Shown here: positions 41,032 through 50,161 of the stretch, piece after piece
Layout of the letters: every line of letters begins with the position of its first letter
Position numbering within the stretch: the first letter of the stretch is position 1
Assembly (NCBI GenBank): GCA_039821555.1
Contig: JBCBNX010000010.1
Coordinates: forward strand, 1 to 64,000
DNA: 64,000 bases
DNA from: Bacteroidota bacterium
GTDB taxonomy: Bacteria > Bacteroidota > Rhodothermia > Rhodothermales > Rubricoccaceae
Reading direction: 5' to 3'
Notes under the pieces: model-generated
Databases searched by the model: none
The model's input: the letters and a program-made list of their open reading frames with translations, nothing else
What the model was told of the DNA's origin: nothing
Translations under genes and position numbers: made by a program

Positions 41032-41414
41032 GGGCAGGCGAGGCGGCGGTCGGGCGGGGCACGGCGGTGGGCGGGCAGGGGGCGCCGAGGCTGTGACCTC
41101 AAAAACAGGGCCGTTGCGGCCCGCAGGAAAAATACCGAGAAGGTTTTCGGCGCTTCGGGCGGACAGTTCGGCAAAGACCTTGTGGAGGTTGCACTCCGTG
41201 CCAAGGCCCGCCGCGCCCATCGAAACAACGCGGGGGGCGGCGCACGTTGTATACGCTCACCCTCGGCCCAGCCTCTCGTTCGTCCGTTGGAGTCTCCGCT
41301 GGCCCATGCCGCTCCCGGAGAGCCCGTCCTACTGCCGGTGCGGGCACGACTACGTTCACGTCGTCGCGAGCGCACGTCCCCTTCCTGTCCATTATCGCAT
41401 CCAGCTTGTCTGCT
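41032..41414. other. Divergent promoter region of the envelope cluster and the YqjD-like gene
   Basis: 383 bp. The minus strand carries a TATTTTTC box and a terminator-like hairpin (41101-41134). The plus strand has GTATAC around 41248. No coding sequence was recognised; open frames here are in-frame extensions with no family-like residues. Confidence 0.5.
41101..41134 (-). promoter_or_regulatory. Candidate -7 box and leader hairpin before the TPR gene
   Basis: Read on the minus strand: TATTTTTC (41134-41127), then GGGCCG-CAA-CGGCCC (41122-41108), then TGTTTTTG. The hairpin plus U-run looks like an intrinsic terminator, yet lies 70-90 nt before the first gene of the cluster. Confidence 0.4.
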
Positions 41415-42062
41415 ATGAGCACCGACGCCCCCAACACCGACGCCAGCGCCGACACCGGTCATGACGCTGCCGCGTCCGCAGCCACGACGCCTGCAGCCAC
41501 GACGCACGCAGCGGCTACACCGAAGCCCACCCCGCCGCCGAGCCCGAGCATCCCGCCGCCGTCGCCCTCGTTCACGGTGCCGACCTACTCGCTGCCCGAG
41601 CCTGCCACGCAGGACTGGCTCACGCGCACGCGCACCTGGATCGAAGACCACCCGGCGTTGGCCGTCACCGCCGCCGTCGGCGTGGGCCTGACGCTCGGCC
41701 GCGTGCTCTCGGGCGCCTTCAAGGCGCCGCCGCCGCCCTCGCTCACCGAGCGCGTCGAGGTGCGGGCCCGCGAGCTCGGCGACGAGATCGCCAAGCGCGG
41801 CACGACCGCCGCCGAGAAAGGCCGCGTGATGGCTGCCAAGGGCAGTGCCGCTGCCAGCGACGCCGGCGACGTGCTGCGCGAGCGCCTTCAGGACGCAGGC
41901 GAGAAGTTTGGCGACGTGGCCGAGGTGGCCGCCGAGCGCGCCGAGGAGGGCTACGAGAAGGCCAAAGACTTCGCCGACGTGGTCGCGGACGCCGTCAAGG
42001 CTGCCGTGCTGGGCGTCGTCGCGAAGAAGGCCGACGACTGGTTCGACAAGCTCAAGAAGTAG
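41415..42062 (+). CDS. YqjD/ElaB/DUF883-like membrane-anchored helical protein
   Basis: The 215-aa product has a disordered Ala/Thr/Pro N-terminus (1-65), a segment TWIEDHPALAVTAAVGVGLTLGRVLSG matching the DUF883/YqjD-type anchor (aromatic, ExPxxAvxxAAgvGlllG), and a charged amphipathic helix (about 115-205) with repeated RARELGDEIAKRG, RLQDAGEKFGDVAEVAAERAEEGYEKAKDF patterns, resembling LEA-type helices. YqjD binds ribosomes to the membrane in stationary phase; transfer of that role here is speculative. A strong terminator follows. ATG 41415 is the first Met before the Pro-rich segment. Confidence 0.6.
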   Translation: MSTDAPNTDASADTGHDAAASAATTPAATTHAAATPKPTPPPSPSIPPPSPSFTVPTYSLPEPATQDWLTRTRTWIEDHPALAVTAAVGVGLTLGRVLSGAFKAPPPPSLTERVEVRARELGDEIAKRGTTAAEKGRVMAAKGSAAASDAGDVLRERLQDAGEKFGDVAEVAAERAEEGYEKAKDFADVVADAVKAAVLGVVAKKADDWFDKLKK

Positions 42063-42130
42063 CAGGCCTTCGATTTGCTTCTGGCTTCCGGTCCGCCTCT
42101 GCAGTCCGGTAGAGCATCCTTCGCCTAGGC

Positions 42131-42163
42131 AGGCGGCAGCGTCCCAGCGTTGCCGCCTTTTTT
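42131..42163 (+). terminator. Intrinsic terminator after the YqjD-like gene
   Basis: Arms AGGCGGCA (42131-42138) and TGCCGCCT (42151-42158) followed by a run of six T (42158-42163). This is the best classical terminator among the inter-gene regions. Confidence 0.85.
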
Positions 42164-42328
42164 GTTGGGGCGCCGAGCCCGAGAGGGTCGCCGAATACGG
42201 GCAACGGGGCTCTCTGCCCAAAAATCACGTTGCCGGGTCTGCCATCCGGCTATTTTGGCGCTGTTTTGGGGTTCCGCGCCCCCGGTCCGGGACCGACCTG
42301 CGACCTACCACCCTCGACCTACGACACC

Positions 42329-43255
42329 ATGAGCATCGTCGCCGTCGGCACCGTCGCCTTCGACGCCATCGAGACGCCCTTCGCCCAGACCGACCGCATC
42401 CTCGGCGGCTCGGCGACCTACCTCACGCTCGCCGCCCGCTTCCTCGCCGACGAGGTCGGCCTCGTGGCCGTCGTCGGGGGTGACTTCCCGGAGGCGTACA
42501 TCATCGAACTCCAGGAGCGCGGCATCGGCACGGAGGGCCTCGTCATCGAGCCGGACGGCAAGACGTTCTTCTGGGCCGGGCGCTACCACTACGACCTCAA
42601 CAACCGCGACACGCTCGACACGCAACTCAACGTCCTTGCGACGTTCGACCCCGTCGTGCCGGAGGCCTACCAGAGCCGCCGCATCGTCTGCCTCGGCAAC
42701 CTCGACCCGACTGTCCAGCAGAAGGTCATGGACCAGGTGCCGGACGCCGATCTCGTGATCGCGGACACGATGAACTTCTGGATCGAGAGCACGCCCGACG
42801 CGCTCGCGGAGACGCTCCGCCGCGTAGACGTGCTCGTGATCAACGACGCCGAGGTGCGCCAGCTTGCGGGCGAGTCGAACCTGATCAAGGCCGCGCGCCA
42901 GGTGCAGGCTCTCGGGCCGCAGACGCTCGTGGTGAAGAAGGGCGAGCACGGCGCGCTCCTCTTCGCGGGCGACGAGGTCTTCGCCGCCCCGGCGTACCCG
43001 CTCGAAGACGTCTACGACCCCACGGGTGCGGGCGACGCGTTCCTCGGTGGCTTCGCGGGCTACCTCGCCGGCCAAGCGACCATCGACACGACCACCATGA
43101 AGCAGGCCATCGTGATGGGCAGCGTGGTGGCGTCGTTCTGCGTGGAGGCGCTCGGCCCCGAGCGGCTGATGGTGCTCACCCGCGACGAGATCGACGCCCG
43201 CGTGGCCGACTTCCACCGTCTCTGCGCCATCCCCGAAGGCATCCTGGTGGGATAG
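42329..43255 (+). CDS. PfkB-family sugar or nucleoside kinase
   Basis: The 308-aa product has the PfkB/ribokinase fold: an N-terminal VGTVAFDAIETPF, then GGSATYLTLAARFLA (motif 1, substrate lid), LVINDAEVRQLAG, and the C-terminal signature DPTGAGDAFLGGFAGYL containing the anion hole and catalytic Asp. These enzymes phosphorylate sugars or nucleosides with ATP; a substrate cannot be assigned. Length is normal. A TATTTTGG element at 42251 precedes the gene by 70 nt. The neighbouring GAF gene starts 95 bp later. Confidence 0.92.
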   Translation: MSIVAVGTVAFDAIETPFAQTDRILGGSATYLTLAARFLADEVGLVAVVGGDFPEAYIIELQERGIGTEGLVIEPDGKTFFWAGRYHYDLNNRDTLDTQLNVLATFDPVVPEAYQSRRIVCLGNLDPTVQQKVMDQVPDADLVIADTMNFWIESTPDALAETLRRVDVLVINDAEVRQLAGESNLIKAARQVQALGPQTLVVKKGEHGALLFAGDEVFAAPAYPLEDVYDPTGAGDAFLGGFAGYLAGQATIDTTTMKQAIVMGSVVASFCVEALGPERLMVLTRDEIDARVADFHRLCAIPEGILVG

Positions 43256-43349
43256 CCTCGTCGGCGGGCCGTTCGGGTCAGCGCGGATCCCCTGAGCGTA
43301 TCGGACGTGCCACAGGGCCCCTGGCACCGCGCACTCGTCCGACGCTCGC

Positions 43350-45839
43350 ATGGCCTCGACTGCTACGCTCTCTGACCCGCTCATTTCGGTACCGTTGCCC
43401 GGTACAGCCCCCCAGGCCGCCCCCGGCCTCGGGGACGACTTCCCGTTCCGACGGGTGCTCAGCCTCGACGGGCTGCTCGACTACTGGCGTTCCCGCTCGG
43501 GCGAGGCCGCTGGCTTCGAAGCCGAGCAGGCCCGTGCGCTGGTGGAGGCCGTGGAGGCGACTCCGGCGCTGCTAGGCGACATTGAGGACCCGGCGGTGCT
43601 GCGGGAGCACGGCGACCTCGTGCAGGCGCTCATGAGCACGCTCATCCCGTCGGGCTGGCTCGACGACCGCCTCGCGTTCGCGATCCCGCCCTTCGCCCTT
43701 GCTCCATTCTTCGAGACGCCTACGGCGCGGCGGCTCGGGTTGGTAGACGCCCTGCTGGCCTTCCTCAGTGAGCCGGGCATGGCGAGCAAGCACGTCTTCA
43801 AGGCCTACGACTACATCCTCGCCGAGGCGTATGGGGCTGACGCCCAGATGGTGCCGTTCGCGGTCACGCTGGTCGACCCCGACGACCCGACCGGCCTGCC
43901 GCGCCACTTTCAACTCCGTTTCGACACGCGCTTCTGCGAGGTGGTGAAGGCGGAGGCCGCCCCGGCCGCGTTGACCGATGAAGTCCTGCGTCCGCTGCTC
44001 GCCGACCGCACCGACCTCGACCGCTGGACTGAGACACTGCCGCCCGAGCACTACACGCTGCGCGGCTTCGCGGTGATGGAGGCGGCCGAGGTCACGATGA
44101 CCGAGGAACTCTCGGCACTCCGCCGCGACCTCGTGGAAGCCGACGCGATGGCGGGCCCCGGCGCCATCGAGCACCTGGAGCAGCGCCTGCGCACCGTTTT
44201 CCGGCAGCCCGACCTCGACCTGGGCGTACTCCGCCTTGCACGGCCCAACACCAATGGCATCCGCCACGGCGAGCCCGTCGGGCGGAGCCTGCTGCTCGGC
44301 GATGCCTGCGGGATCTGCGCGCAGGACGCCACGCACGTCGAAGCCTGGGGCTCGTCCTTCTACAGCGAGGCACGCACGGCCCCGGTCATCATTGACGACC
44401 TGCAGCAGCAGACGTGCTCGGTGATTGGCCAGACGCTCGCCGAGGTGGGCTACCGCACTCTCGTGGTGGCTCCGCTGCGGGTGGGCGACGAGTTTGTGGG
44501 CTTCCTGGAACTCGGCTCCGCGAGGCCCAGCGTGCTCTCAGCGCTCAACGTCCGCGAGATCGAGGAGATCGCCACGCTCTTCGCGAGCGCGCTCAAGCGC
44601 AACGGCGACGCCGAGGCAAACCGGCTCCAGGCACTCATCAAGCAGCAGTACACCGCCATCCACCCCTCGGTCGAGTGGCGCTTCCTGCAGGCGGCGCGTT
44701 CCATGCTGAAGCAGCAGGCGGCAGGCGAGCAGCCGCGCCTCGCCTCCATCGCGTTCGACAACGTCCACGCGCTCTACGGGCAGTCCGACATCCGCGGCTC
44801 GTCGGAGGCGCGCGTCGAGGCGATCCGCACCGACAGCCGCGAACAGCTGACGCTCGCCCGTGCCGTGCTCCGCGCCGCGCAGGCTGGCCATCCTACTCCA
44901 GCCTTCGACCTCCTGGCCTATCGCATCGAGCAGGCCCTTGACGCGCTCGACCGCGAACGGCCCAACGTGGGCGACGAGTCGAACGCAGTGACGTTCCTCC
45001 ACGCCGAGGTGGAGCCGCACCTCGACGTGCTGGCTGCCCGCAACGACGCGGCGGCGCAGGCCGTGGCGGCCTACCGCGCCGCGCTCGACCCGAAGGTGGG
45101 TGTCCTCTACCGCGAGCGCAAGCGCTACGAGGACTCGGTCACGCTCATCAACGACACCGTCGCCGACGTGCTCGACCGGCAGCAGACGTGGGCGCAGCGC
45201 CTCGTCCCGCACTTCTTCGAGAAGTACAAGACCGACGGCGTCGACTACACGATGTATGCGGGCACCTCGCTCCTCGAAGACGGCACGTTCACGCCGCTCG
45301 ACCTCCAGAACCTGCGCCTCTGGCAGCTCATGACGACGTGCAGCGTCGGCTGGGCGCTCGACGCCGTGCTGGCGCAGATGCCGCTCGCGCTCCGCGTGGC
45401 GCACCTCATCCTCGCGCAGCACAACCCGCTCGCCATCCGCTTCCGCCCCGACGAGAAGCAGTTCGACATCGACGGGGCCTACAACGTCCGCTACGCCATC
45501 GTCAAGAAGCGGATCGACAAGGCGACCGTGGCGGGCACGGGCGAGCGGCTCACGCAGCCCGGCCAGATCGCCGTCGTGTACTCGAATCGCGCCGAGCGGG
45601 AGGAGTACCTGCAGTACCTCGGCTACCTCCGCCACCTCGGCTACATCGAGCAGGAGATCGAAGACCTCGAACTGGCCGACATGCAGGGCGTGCGCGGCCT
45701 CCACGCGCTGCGTGTCGCCATCGCCGCCGCGCCGCCCGCCCACTCCGGCGATGCTCTCCCCGACGACCCCGCTGCCCTCGTACAGGCTGTGGCGGATGCG
45801 TTTCAGGTGCCTACTATCGGAGCGACGGAAGCGGGGTAG
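43350..45839 (+). CDS. GAF-domain protein of unknown signalling role
   Basis: The 829-aa cytosolic protein has an uncharacterised N-terminal part (1-250), a GAF-like domain (about 270-420: WGSSFYSEARTAPVIIDDLQQQ, GYRTLVVAPLRVGDEFVGFLELGSARP) and a long C-terminal part with coiled and helical segments (YLQYLGYLRHLGYIEQEIEDLEL). No histidine kinase, GGDEF, HD or ATPase motif was seen, so the output is unknown. Similar large GAF proteins occur in Bacteroidota. Its last 109 codons (45513-45839) recur as a diverged copy at 46499-46825, the two flanking a toxin-antitoxin pair. Confidence 0.78.
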   Translation: MASTATLSDPLISVPLPGTAPQAAPGLGDDFPFRRVLSLDGLLDYWRSRSGEAAGFEAEQARALVEAVEATPALLGDIEDPAVLREHGDLVQALMSTLIPSGWLDDRLAFAIPPFALAPFFETPTARRLGLVDALLAFLSEPGMASKHVFKAYDYILAEAYGADAQMVPFAVTLVDPDDPTGLPRHFQLRFDTRFCEVVKAEAAPAALTDEVLRPLLADRTDLDRWTETLPPEHYTLRGFAVMEAAEVTMTEELSALRRDLVEADAMAGPGAIEHLEQRLRTVFRQPDLDLGVLRLARPNTNGIRHGEPVGRSLLLGDACGICAQDATHVEAWGSSFYSEARTAPVIIDDLQQQTCSVIGQTLAEVGYRTLVVAPLRVGDEFVGFLELGSARPSVLSALNVREIEEIATLFASALKRNGDAEANRLQALIKQQYTAIHPSVEWRFLQAARSMLKQQAAGEQPRLASIAFDNVHALYGQSDIRGSSEARVEAIRTDSREQLTLARAVLRAAQAGHPTPAFDLLAYRIEQALDALDRERPNVGDESNAVTFLHAEVEPHLDVLAARNDAAAQAVAAYRAALDPKVGVLYRERKRYEDSVTLINDTVADVLDRQQTWAQRLVPHFFEKYKTDGVDYTMYAGTSLLEDGTFTPLDLQNLRLWQLMTTCSVGWALDAVLAQMPLALRVAHLILAQHNPLAIRFRPDEKQFDIDGAYNVRYAIVKKRIDKATVAGTGERLTQPGQIAVVYSNRAEREEYLQYLGYLRHLGYIEQEIEDLELADMQGVRGLHALRVAIAAAPPAHSGDALPDDPAALVQAVADAFQVPTIGATEAG

Positions 45840-45899
45840 CCTTGCCCAGTCGAAACTAGGAAGGGCGGTAAGCGTCGGACGCCGGAACTCAACCCGAGG

Positions 45900-46223
45900 T
45901 CAGGCCGAAACCACGTACAGGCGGCCTGGCCGGACGCTCGGAAGTAGGGCATTTACCTCCGGCATCGCCGTTTCGATCACGCTTCGCTTGTTGCTGACGG
46001 CGGTGACGAGGACCACGGCGAGGTCGTACTTCGAGAGGTGCTGCTGGTAGCGCATGTTCCTGTCCAGCGTGAACAGAACATCGAACTCGGCCTCCGCGGA
46101 TGTAAGCAGGTCGCCGTTCGTTTTGCCGCTCCAGCCTCGTTCGCGGACGGTGACCACTTCGTGGGTCGCGTCGAACGACCGCTTCAGCTTCCGGTCTACG
46201 TTCTCGTCCAGAAGTACGCGCAT
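45900..46223 (-). CDS. DUF5615 PIN-like toxin
   Basis: The 107-aa product opens MRVLLDENVDRKLKRSF and contains VRERGWSGKTNGDLL and EAEFDVLFTLDRNMRYQQ, the acidic and Asn-containing motifs of the DUF5615 PIN-like family, which are presumed RNases and normally pair with DUF433 antitoxins. Its ATG overlaps the last base of the upstream gene's TGA (TGATG), so the two are translationally coupled. It lies antisense between two copies of the GAF gene's 3' end. Confidence 0.88.
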   Translation of the reverse strand: MRVLLDENVDRKLKRSFDATHEVVTVRERGWSGKTNGDLLTSAEAEFDVLFTLDRNMRYQQHLSKYDLAVVLVTAVSNKRSVIETAMPEVNALLPSVRPGRLYVVSA

Positions 46224-46435
46224 CAGGCGTTGGCAAGCAGCGCGTCCTTGGCCATCGTGAGAAAGGCAACGGCCTGCTCCCGACTCACGCTCGGAAAGCC
46301 ATCGAGAAACTCGTCGAGGGTTTCGCCGCCCTCGAGGTAGTCGAGAAGTGTCTGTACGGGGACGCGGGTGCCCTGGAAGACGGGTGTGCCGCCCATGATC
46401 TCAGGATCGGCGTGGAAGATCTCGTGGCGTTCCAT
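46223..46435 (-). CDS. DUF433 antitoxin
   Basis: The 70-aa product (MERHEIFHADPEIMGG) carries the DUF433 core TPVFQGTRVPVQTLLDYLEGGETLDEFLDGFPSV, with a VapB/MerR-like helix-turn-helix. It precedes the PIN-like toxin, the usual antitoxin-first order, with 1-bp overlap. It probably binds the toxin and represses its own promoter (46436-46498). ATG 46435 is chosen; upstream frame residues are the reverse strand of the duplicated GAF end. Confidence 0.88.
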   Translation of the reverse strand: MERHEIFHADPEIMGGTPVFQGTRVPVQTLLDYLEGGETLDEFLDGFPSVSREQAVAFLTMAKDALLANA

Positions 46436-46462
46436 GGTCTCACGGTGTAGTGAAGTGGTGGA

Positions 46463-46825
46463 ATGCCTCGTGCTCCCGTTCGATCCGTAAGCAGGCAAAT
46501 CGACAAGGCGACCGCGGAGGGCACCTTCGAGCGGCTCACGCAGCCCGGCCAGATCGCTGTCGTGTACTCGAATCGCGCCGAGCGGGAGGAGTACCTGCAG
46601 TACCTCGGCTACCTCCGCCACCTCGGCTACATCGAGGCGGGCGTCGAGGACCTAGAGCTGGCCGACATGCAGGGCGTACGCGGCCTCCACGCGCTCCGCG
46701 TCGCCATCGCCGCCGCACCACCCGTGCACTCCGGTGATGCTCTCCCCGACGACCCCGCCGCCCTCGTGCGCGCCGTCGCGGAGGTGTTTCAGGTGCCTAC
46801 TGCTGGAGCTATGGAGGCAGCGTAG
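46463..46825 (+). pseudogene. Duplicated 3' end of the GAF gene
   Basis: From 46499 this repeats 45513-45839 co-linearly (both 327 bp, no indels, both ending at TAG). I count 13 amino-acid differences over 108 residues. It could be translated from ATG 46463 as a 120-residue fragment starting MPRAPVRSVSRQ, but lacks the GAF domain. See the toxin-antitoxin finding. Confidence 0.85.
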
Positions 46826-46976
46826 CAGCAACGACGAACGAACAGATTGCGGCTCAGCCGCTAACGGGCAGCGACCGCGAAAGGTGGGAGAGGCAACGTA
46901 GACGCCGAAGCCCGGACGAAGCAAGAGCAATGGAGCCCGTTGTCGGCCTGCAGCCACGGGTTCTACCGCCCCCCAC

Positions 46977-47270
46977 CTACGAAGGCAGCTGAGCAAGAAA
47001 CACCCGGAAGTCGCGTAATACATCGGCCACAAGCTCCTCGCCCTCGAACGTGAGCAGTTGGCCGTTGACCTCGACGGTCGGATCGGAGAGGTCAGCGTCG
47101 ATCAACCGAGCCGCGAGGTGGCCCGCCTCGTTCCGCTCGCGTGTCCCGACCCGTTCGAGCGCGGGGAAGTGCAGGGACACGGCACGCTCGACCTCCGATG
47201 CCGCCAGTTCACCACGCTCGTACCGGGTGAGCGCTTGAACTATCTGAGCGATGAGCCTCGCGTTGGTCAC
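46977..47270 (-). CDS. Hypothetical 97-aa protein
   Basis: From GTG 47270 (VTNARLIAQIVQALTRYERG) the protein is helical for about 50 residues, then QLLTFEGEELVADVLRDFRVF. I recognise no family. The composition is normal for the genome, but the region upstream (47271-47537) is AT-rich. The larger open frame continues upstream to 47840 only as the reverse strand of the MFS gene. Acidic helical proteins of this size are often immunity proteins or antitoxins, but there is no evidence of that here. Confidence 0.45.
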   Translation of the reverse strand: MTNARLIAQIVQALTRYERGELAASEVERAVSLHFPALERVGTRERNEAGHLAARLIDADLSDPTVEVNGQLLTFEGEELVADVLRDFRVFLAQLPS

Positions 47271-47537
47271 GTTCGAGCACGGGGCGGTAGAACTACTACT
47301 TCTGTCGATTGCACGCAGTCTTTTAGGCAATGTGCACCCAAAAGGCTGCGTGGGACTAAATAATAGGCGTACAGGTACTGTCTTGTCCACTCCGCTGCTA
47401 TTCGTTTGGTTACGTCCCGTATCGCGACGAGAGATCAAAAGGGGAGCTTTTTCGGTATTGAAACCAACGTGTCTATTCGATTCCAAAACATCAGGGGAAG
47501 CGAGTCTCGGTATGTAGCCGAGCGCTAGCTTCCACGC
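47271..47537. other. AT-rich intergenic patch upstream of the MFS gene
   Basis: The segment around 47280-47510 is clearly AT-richer than its neighbours, with runs such as CTAAATAATAGG and AAAAGGGGAGCTTTTTCGG. No complete gene. It may hold promoters for the two flanking divergent genes or be a relic of inserted DNA. A TAGCTTCC box lies 4 nt before ATG 47538. Confidence 0.4.
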
Positions 47538-48866
47538 ATGAACACGCCTGCGCCGTCGGTCCAGCCCGTGCCCCTGCCTGACCGCGCGGGCCTCATCATC
47601 GCCACGCTGTGGCTGCTCGTCTTCTCGGCGGCGAGCCAGATCATCATCGTCGCGCCGATCCTGCCGATGGTCGGCGCGCAACTCGGCGTCGGCGATGCGG
47701 TGCTCGGGACGCTGATGACCGTCTACGCGGCGGCAGTCGGGGTGAGCACGCTTCTGACGGGACCCGTGTCGGACCGCGTAGGGCGTCGGCGCGTGCTGCT
47801 CGTCGGGGCGGCCTCGATGGCCGTCGTGCTCGCGCTGCACGGGCTGGCGGAAAGCTTCGCATCGCTGCTGGTGCTGCGGGCGCTCGCGGGCGCGGCGGGC
47901 GGCATCCTCTCGGGCGGCGCGGTGGCCTACGTCGGCGACACGTTCCCGCCCGACCGGCGCGGCTGGGCCAACGGCTGGGTGATGAGTGGCTTCGCGGTGG
48001 GGCAGATCCTCGGCATCCCCATCGGACGCACGCTCGCCGACCTCTACGGCTTCCGCGCCCCGTTCCTCGTCTTCGCCGCCACGATGGTCGTGGCGACCGT
48101 GATTGTCTGGACGCTACTCCCCGACGCGACCAACAACCGCGACACCGAGCGCCTCACGCTGCGCCGCGTGGGCCGAGGCTACGGCGAGCTGCTGCGCCGC
48201 GCCGACACGCGCCGGGCGAGCGTCATCTTCGCCGTGCTGTTCCTCGGCGTCGGGCTGTTCGTGACCTACTTCCCCGTCTGGATGGAAAACCGCCTCGGCT
48301 TCACCGGCGTGATGATCTCCGGCGTCTACGCGCTCGGCGGGCTGTCCAACGTGCTCATCGGGCCGCGCGCGGGGCGTATCTCGGACATCGTAGGCCGCAA
48401 GCCCGTCATCATTGCGGCGTCGGCGGGGGTAGGGCTGTTCATGGCCGCAACGCCCCTCAGCGGCGGCGTGCCGTGGGGCCCGTTCGCGCTCTTCTTCGGC
48501 ATCATGGGCTGCGCGGCGGCCCGCTACAGCGCGTTCCAGGCGATGCTCACCGAACTCGTCGTGGGCGCGCGGCGTGGGTCGTTCATGAGTTTGACGATCG
48601 CCATCGGCCAGGTCGGCTTCGCCGTTGGGAGCGCCGTAGCCGGGACGCTCTATGCGGGCATCGGCTTCCCGATGAGCGCCATCATCGCAGGCGGGCTCTC
48701 GGTCACTGCGGCGCTTCTCGTGTGGATCGGTCTCCCCGAGACGCTCGGCCACGATGCGGACTCAGAGCAAGCCATCCAGCGCACCCGCTCCCAGGTGGTC
48801 CATCCTGCAGGCTGCGGCCCGTGCCCGGAGAGCGTCACGACGAGCGAGGAGGTCGCTGTCCGGTAG
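47538..48866 (+). CDS. MFS transporter
   Basis: The 442-aa protein has twelve hydrophobic segments and the major-facilitator loop 2-3 signature GPVSDRVGRRRVLLVGA, with a related GRISDIVGRKPVIIAAS between helices 8 and 9. It ends in a cytoplasmic tail. AVGVSTLLTGPVSDR and GGILSGGAVAYVGD resemble drug-efflux or sugar-efflux (DHA1-like) transporters, but the substrate is unassigned. ATG 47538 is preceded by TAGCTTCC at 47526. Confidence 0.93.
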   Translation: MNTPAPSVQPVPLPDRAGLIIATLWLLVFSAASQIIIVAPILPMVGAQLGVGDAVLGTLMTVYAAAVGVSTLLTGPVSDRVGRRRVLLVGAASMAVVLALHGLAESFASLLVLRALAGAAGGILSGGAVAYVGDTFPPDRRGWANGWVMSGFAVGQILGIPIGRTLADLYGFRAPFLVFAATMVVATVIVWTLLPDATNNRDTERLTLRRVGRGYGELLRRADTRRASVIFAVLFLGVGLFVTYFPVWMENRLGFTGVMISGVYALGGLSNVLIGPRAGRISDIVGRKPVIIAASAGVGLFMAATPLSGGVPWGPFALFFGIMGCAAARYSAFQAMLTELVVGARRGSFMSLTIAIGQVGFAVGSAVAGTLYAGIGFPMSAIIAGGLSVTAALLVWIGLPETLGHDADSEQAIQRTRSQVVHPAGCGPCPESVTTSEEVAVR

Positions 48867-48889
48867 CGCTCCGCCCACGTCGCCGAGCC

Positions 48890-50161
48890 TCAATCCACGT
48901 CGCCGAGGACGAACACGTCGTCGATGAGGAGGAAGGCGAACATCACGGTCTCGGTCTCTCCCAGGATCTCCATGGACTCGAACTCGGTCTCCAGGACGTG
49001 CCAGGTGCCCTCAGACTCGGTGTCGGTGAGGTACGAGGTCACCGTGTAGGTGACGTAGGTCCCGATCATGCGGGCTAGTTGCTGGAGGGCCCCCTCGGCT
49101 CTGGCGAGGTCGTCGGCGTCGGCCGGGTCGAGGGCGCGCTGCCAGCGGTCGGGACCGTCGCCGCGGAAGACGATGTGGGGGGCGGCAGCCTCGGCGTTGC
49201 CTGTCCGGGTCCAGTCCAGCAGGTCGGCGAGGAGCGCTTCGAGGCGTGGCTGCGCGTCCGGGATGGGCAGTGTCAGCGGGGCCATGTCCGGGTGTGCCGA
49301 GACATAGAGGTAGGTGCCCCCGTCCTCGATGAAAAAGAGCGTGGGGCGGCGACCCGCGACTTCGAACTGCACCTGCGCGCCCGGGACGCCTTCGATCTCG
49401 TGTGGAACGACAATCACCTCGGTCCGGGGCGTAATCTGGGCGTCGCCTAGCGCGAAGTCGAGTTCGGCGAGGACCTGCGGGACGCGTTCGGCGGCATCGG
49501 CCGGGGAGCAGGGAGCCGGTCCGCGTCCATTGCCTGGATAGGTGCGGCAGAAAAGGAGCGTCGCCGCGTCAGCGGTCGATAGCTCGCCGTCGATGGCCCG
49601 CTGCAGGAGCGCGGCGCGCGCCGGGAGCTGCACGTTCAAGTCCGGTGCCTGCAGGATCGGGAGGTCCAGCATCGATGGGGCCTCCGGGGGCGCCGCCTCG
49701 GCGAGCAGCATCGAGGGGCCGTCGCCGACCTGCACGAGGAGCGGGCGGGACGCGTGGTCGGCAAAGAAAAACGCGGACAGCCCGACGAGGTCGCCGTCGC
49801 GGCGGACTTTCACTACGGCCTCGGTGAGGGTATGTCCTTCACGGGCGCGCGTTGTGATCGCGTCCGGGGTCCAACTTGCCTCGGGCGGCAAGGCCGCGTT
49901 GATGCCCGTCACGAGGGCTGCCGCCGTGTCTTCCATGCGCGGATCGCCCTCGTAGACGCACGGTGCAACGCTGCCGCCTTCGTCACCGTTCGTGCGATCG
50001 AGGCACGCCAGGTGCTCGAACAGCGGCGAGGCATCGCCTGCCCGCGCGATCTGCGCGAGAGCGTCGAGGGCAGCCGTCACGCGAGACTCGTCGATCTGAG
50101 CCTGTGCGTGCTGCGAAAGCGTTGCAAGCAGGACGACGAGGGCAAGTGTCAGGGGGCGCAT
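48890..50161 (-). CDS. Secreted protein of unknown function
   Basis: The 423-aa product has a clear signal peptide (MRPLTLALVVLLATLSQHAQAQ) and a body of alternating helices and strands with paired cysteines (CLDRTNGDEGGSVAPC, FCRTYPGNGRGPAPC) that may form disulfides. I recognise no family. It is convergent with the MFS gene (23-bp gap). The upstream open frame to 50239 has no signal-peptide-like sequence, so ATG 50161 is chosen. Confidence 0.65.
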   Translation of the reverse strand: MRPLTLALVVLLATLSQHAQAQIDESRVTAALDALAQIARAGDASPLFEHLACLDRTNGDEGGSVAPCVYEGDPRMEDTAAALVTGINAALPPEASWTPDAITTRAREGHTLTEAVVKVRRDGDLVGLSAFFFADHASRPLLVQVGDGPSMLLAEAAPPEAPSMLDLPILQAPDLNVQLPARAALLQRAIDGELSTADAATLLFCRTYPGNGRGPAPCSPADAAERVPQVLAELDFALGDAQITPRTEVIVVPHEIEGVPGAQVQFEVAGRRPTLFFIEDGGTYLYVSAHPDMAPLTLPIPDAQPRLEALLADLLDWTRTGNAEAAAPHIVFRGDGPDRWQRALDPADADDLARAEGALQQLARMIGTYVTYTVTSYLTDTESEGTWHVLETEFESMEILGETETVMFAFLLIDDVFVLGDVD

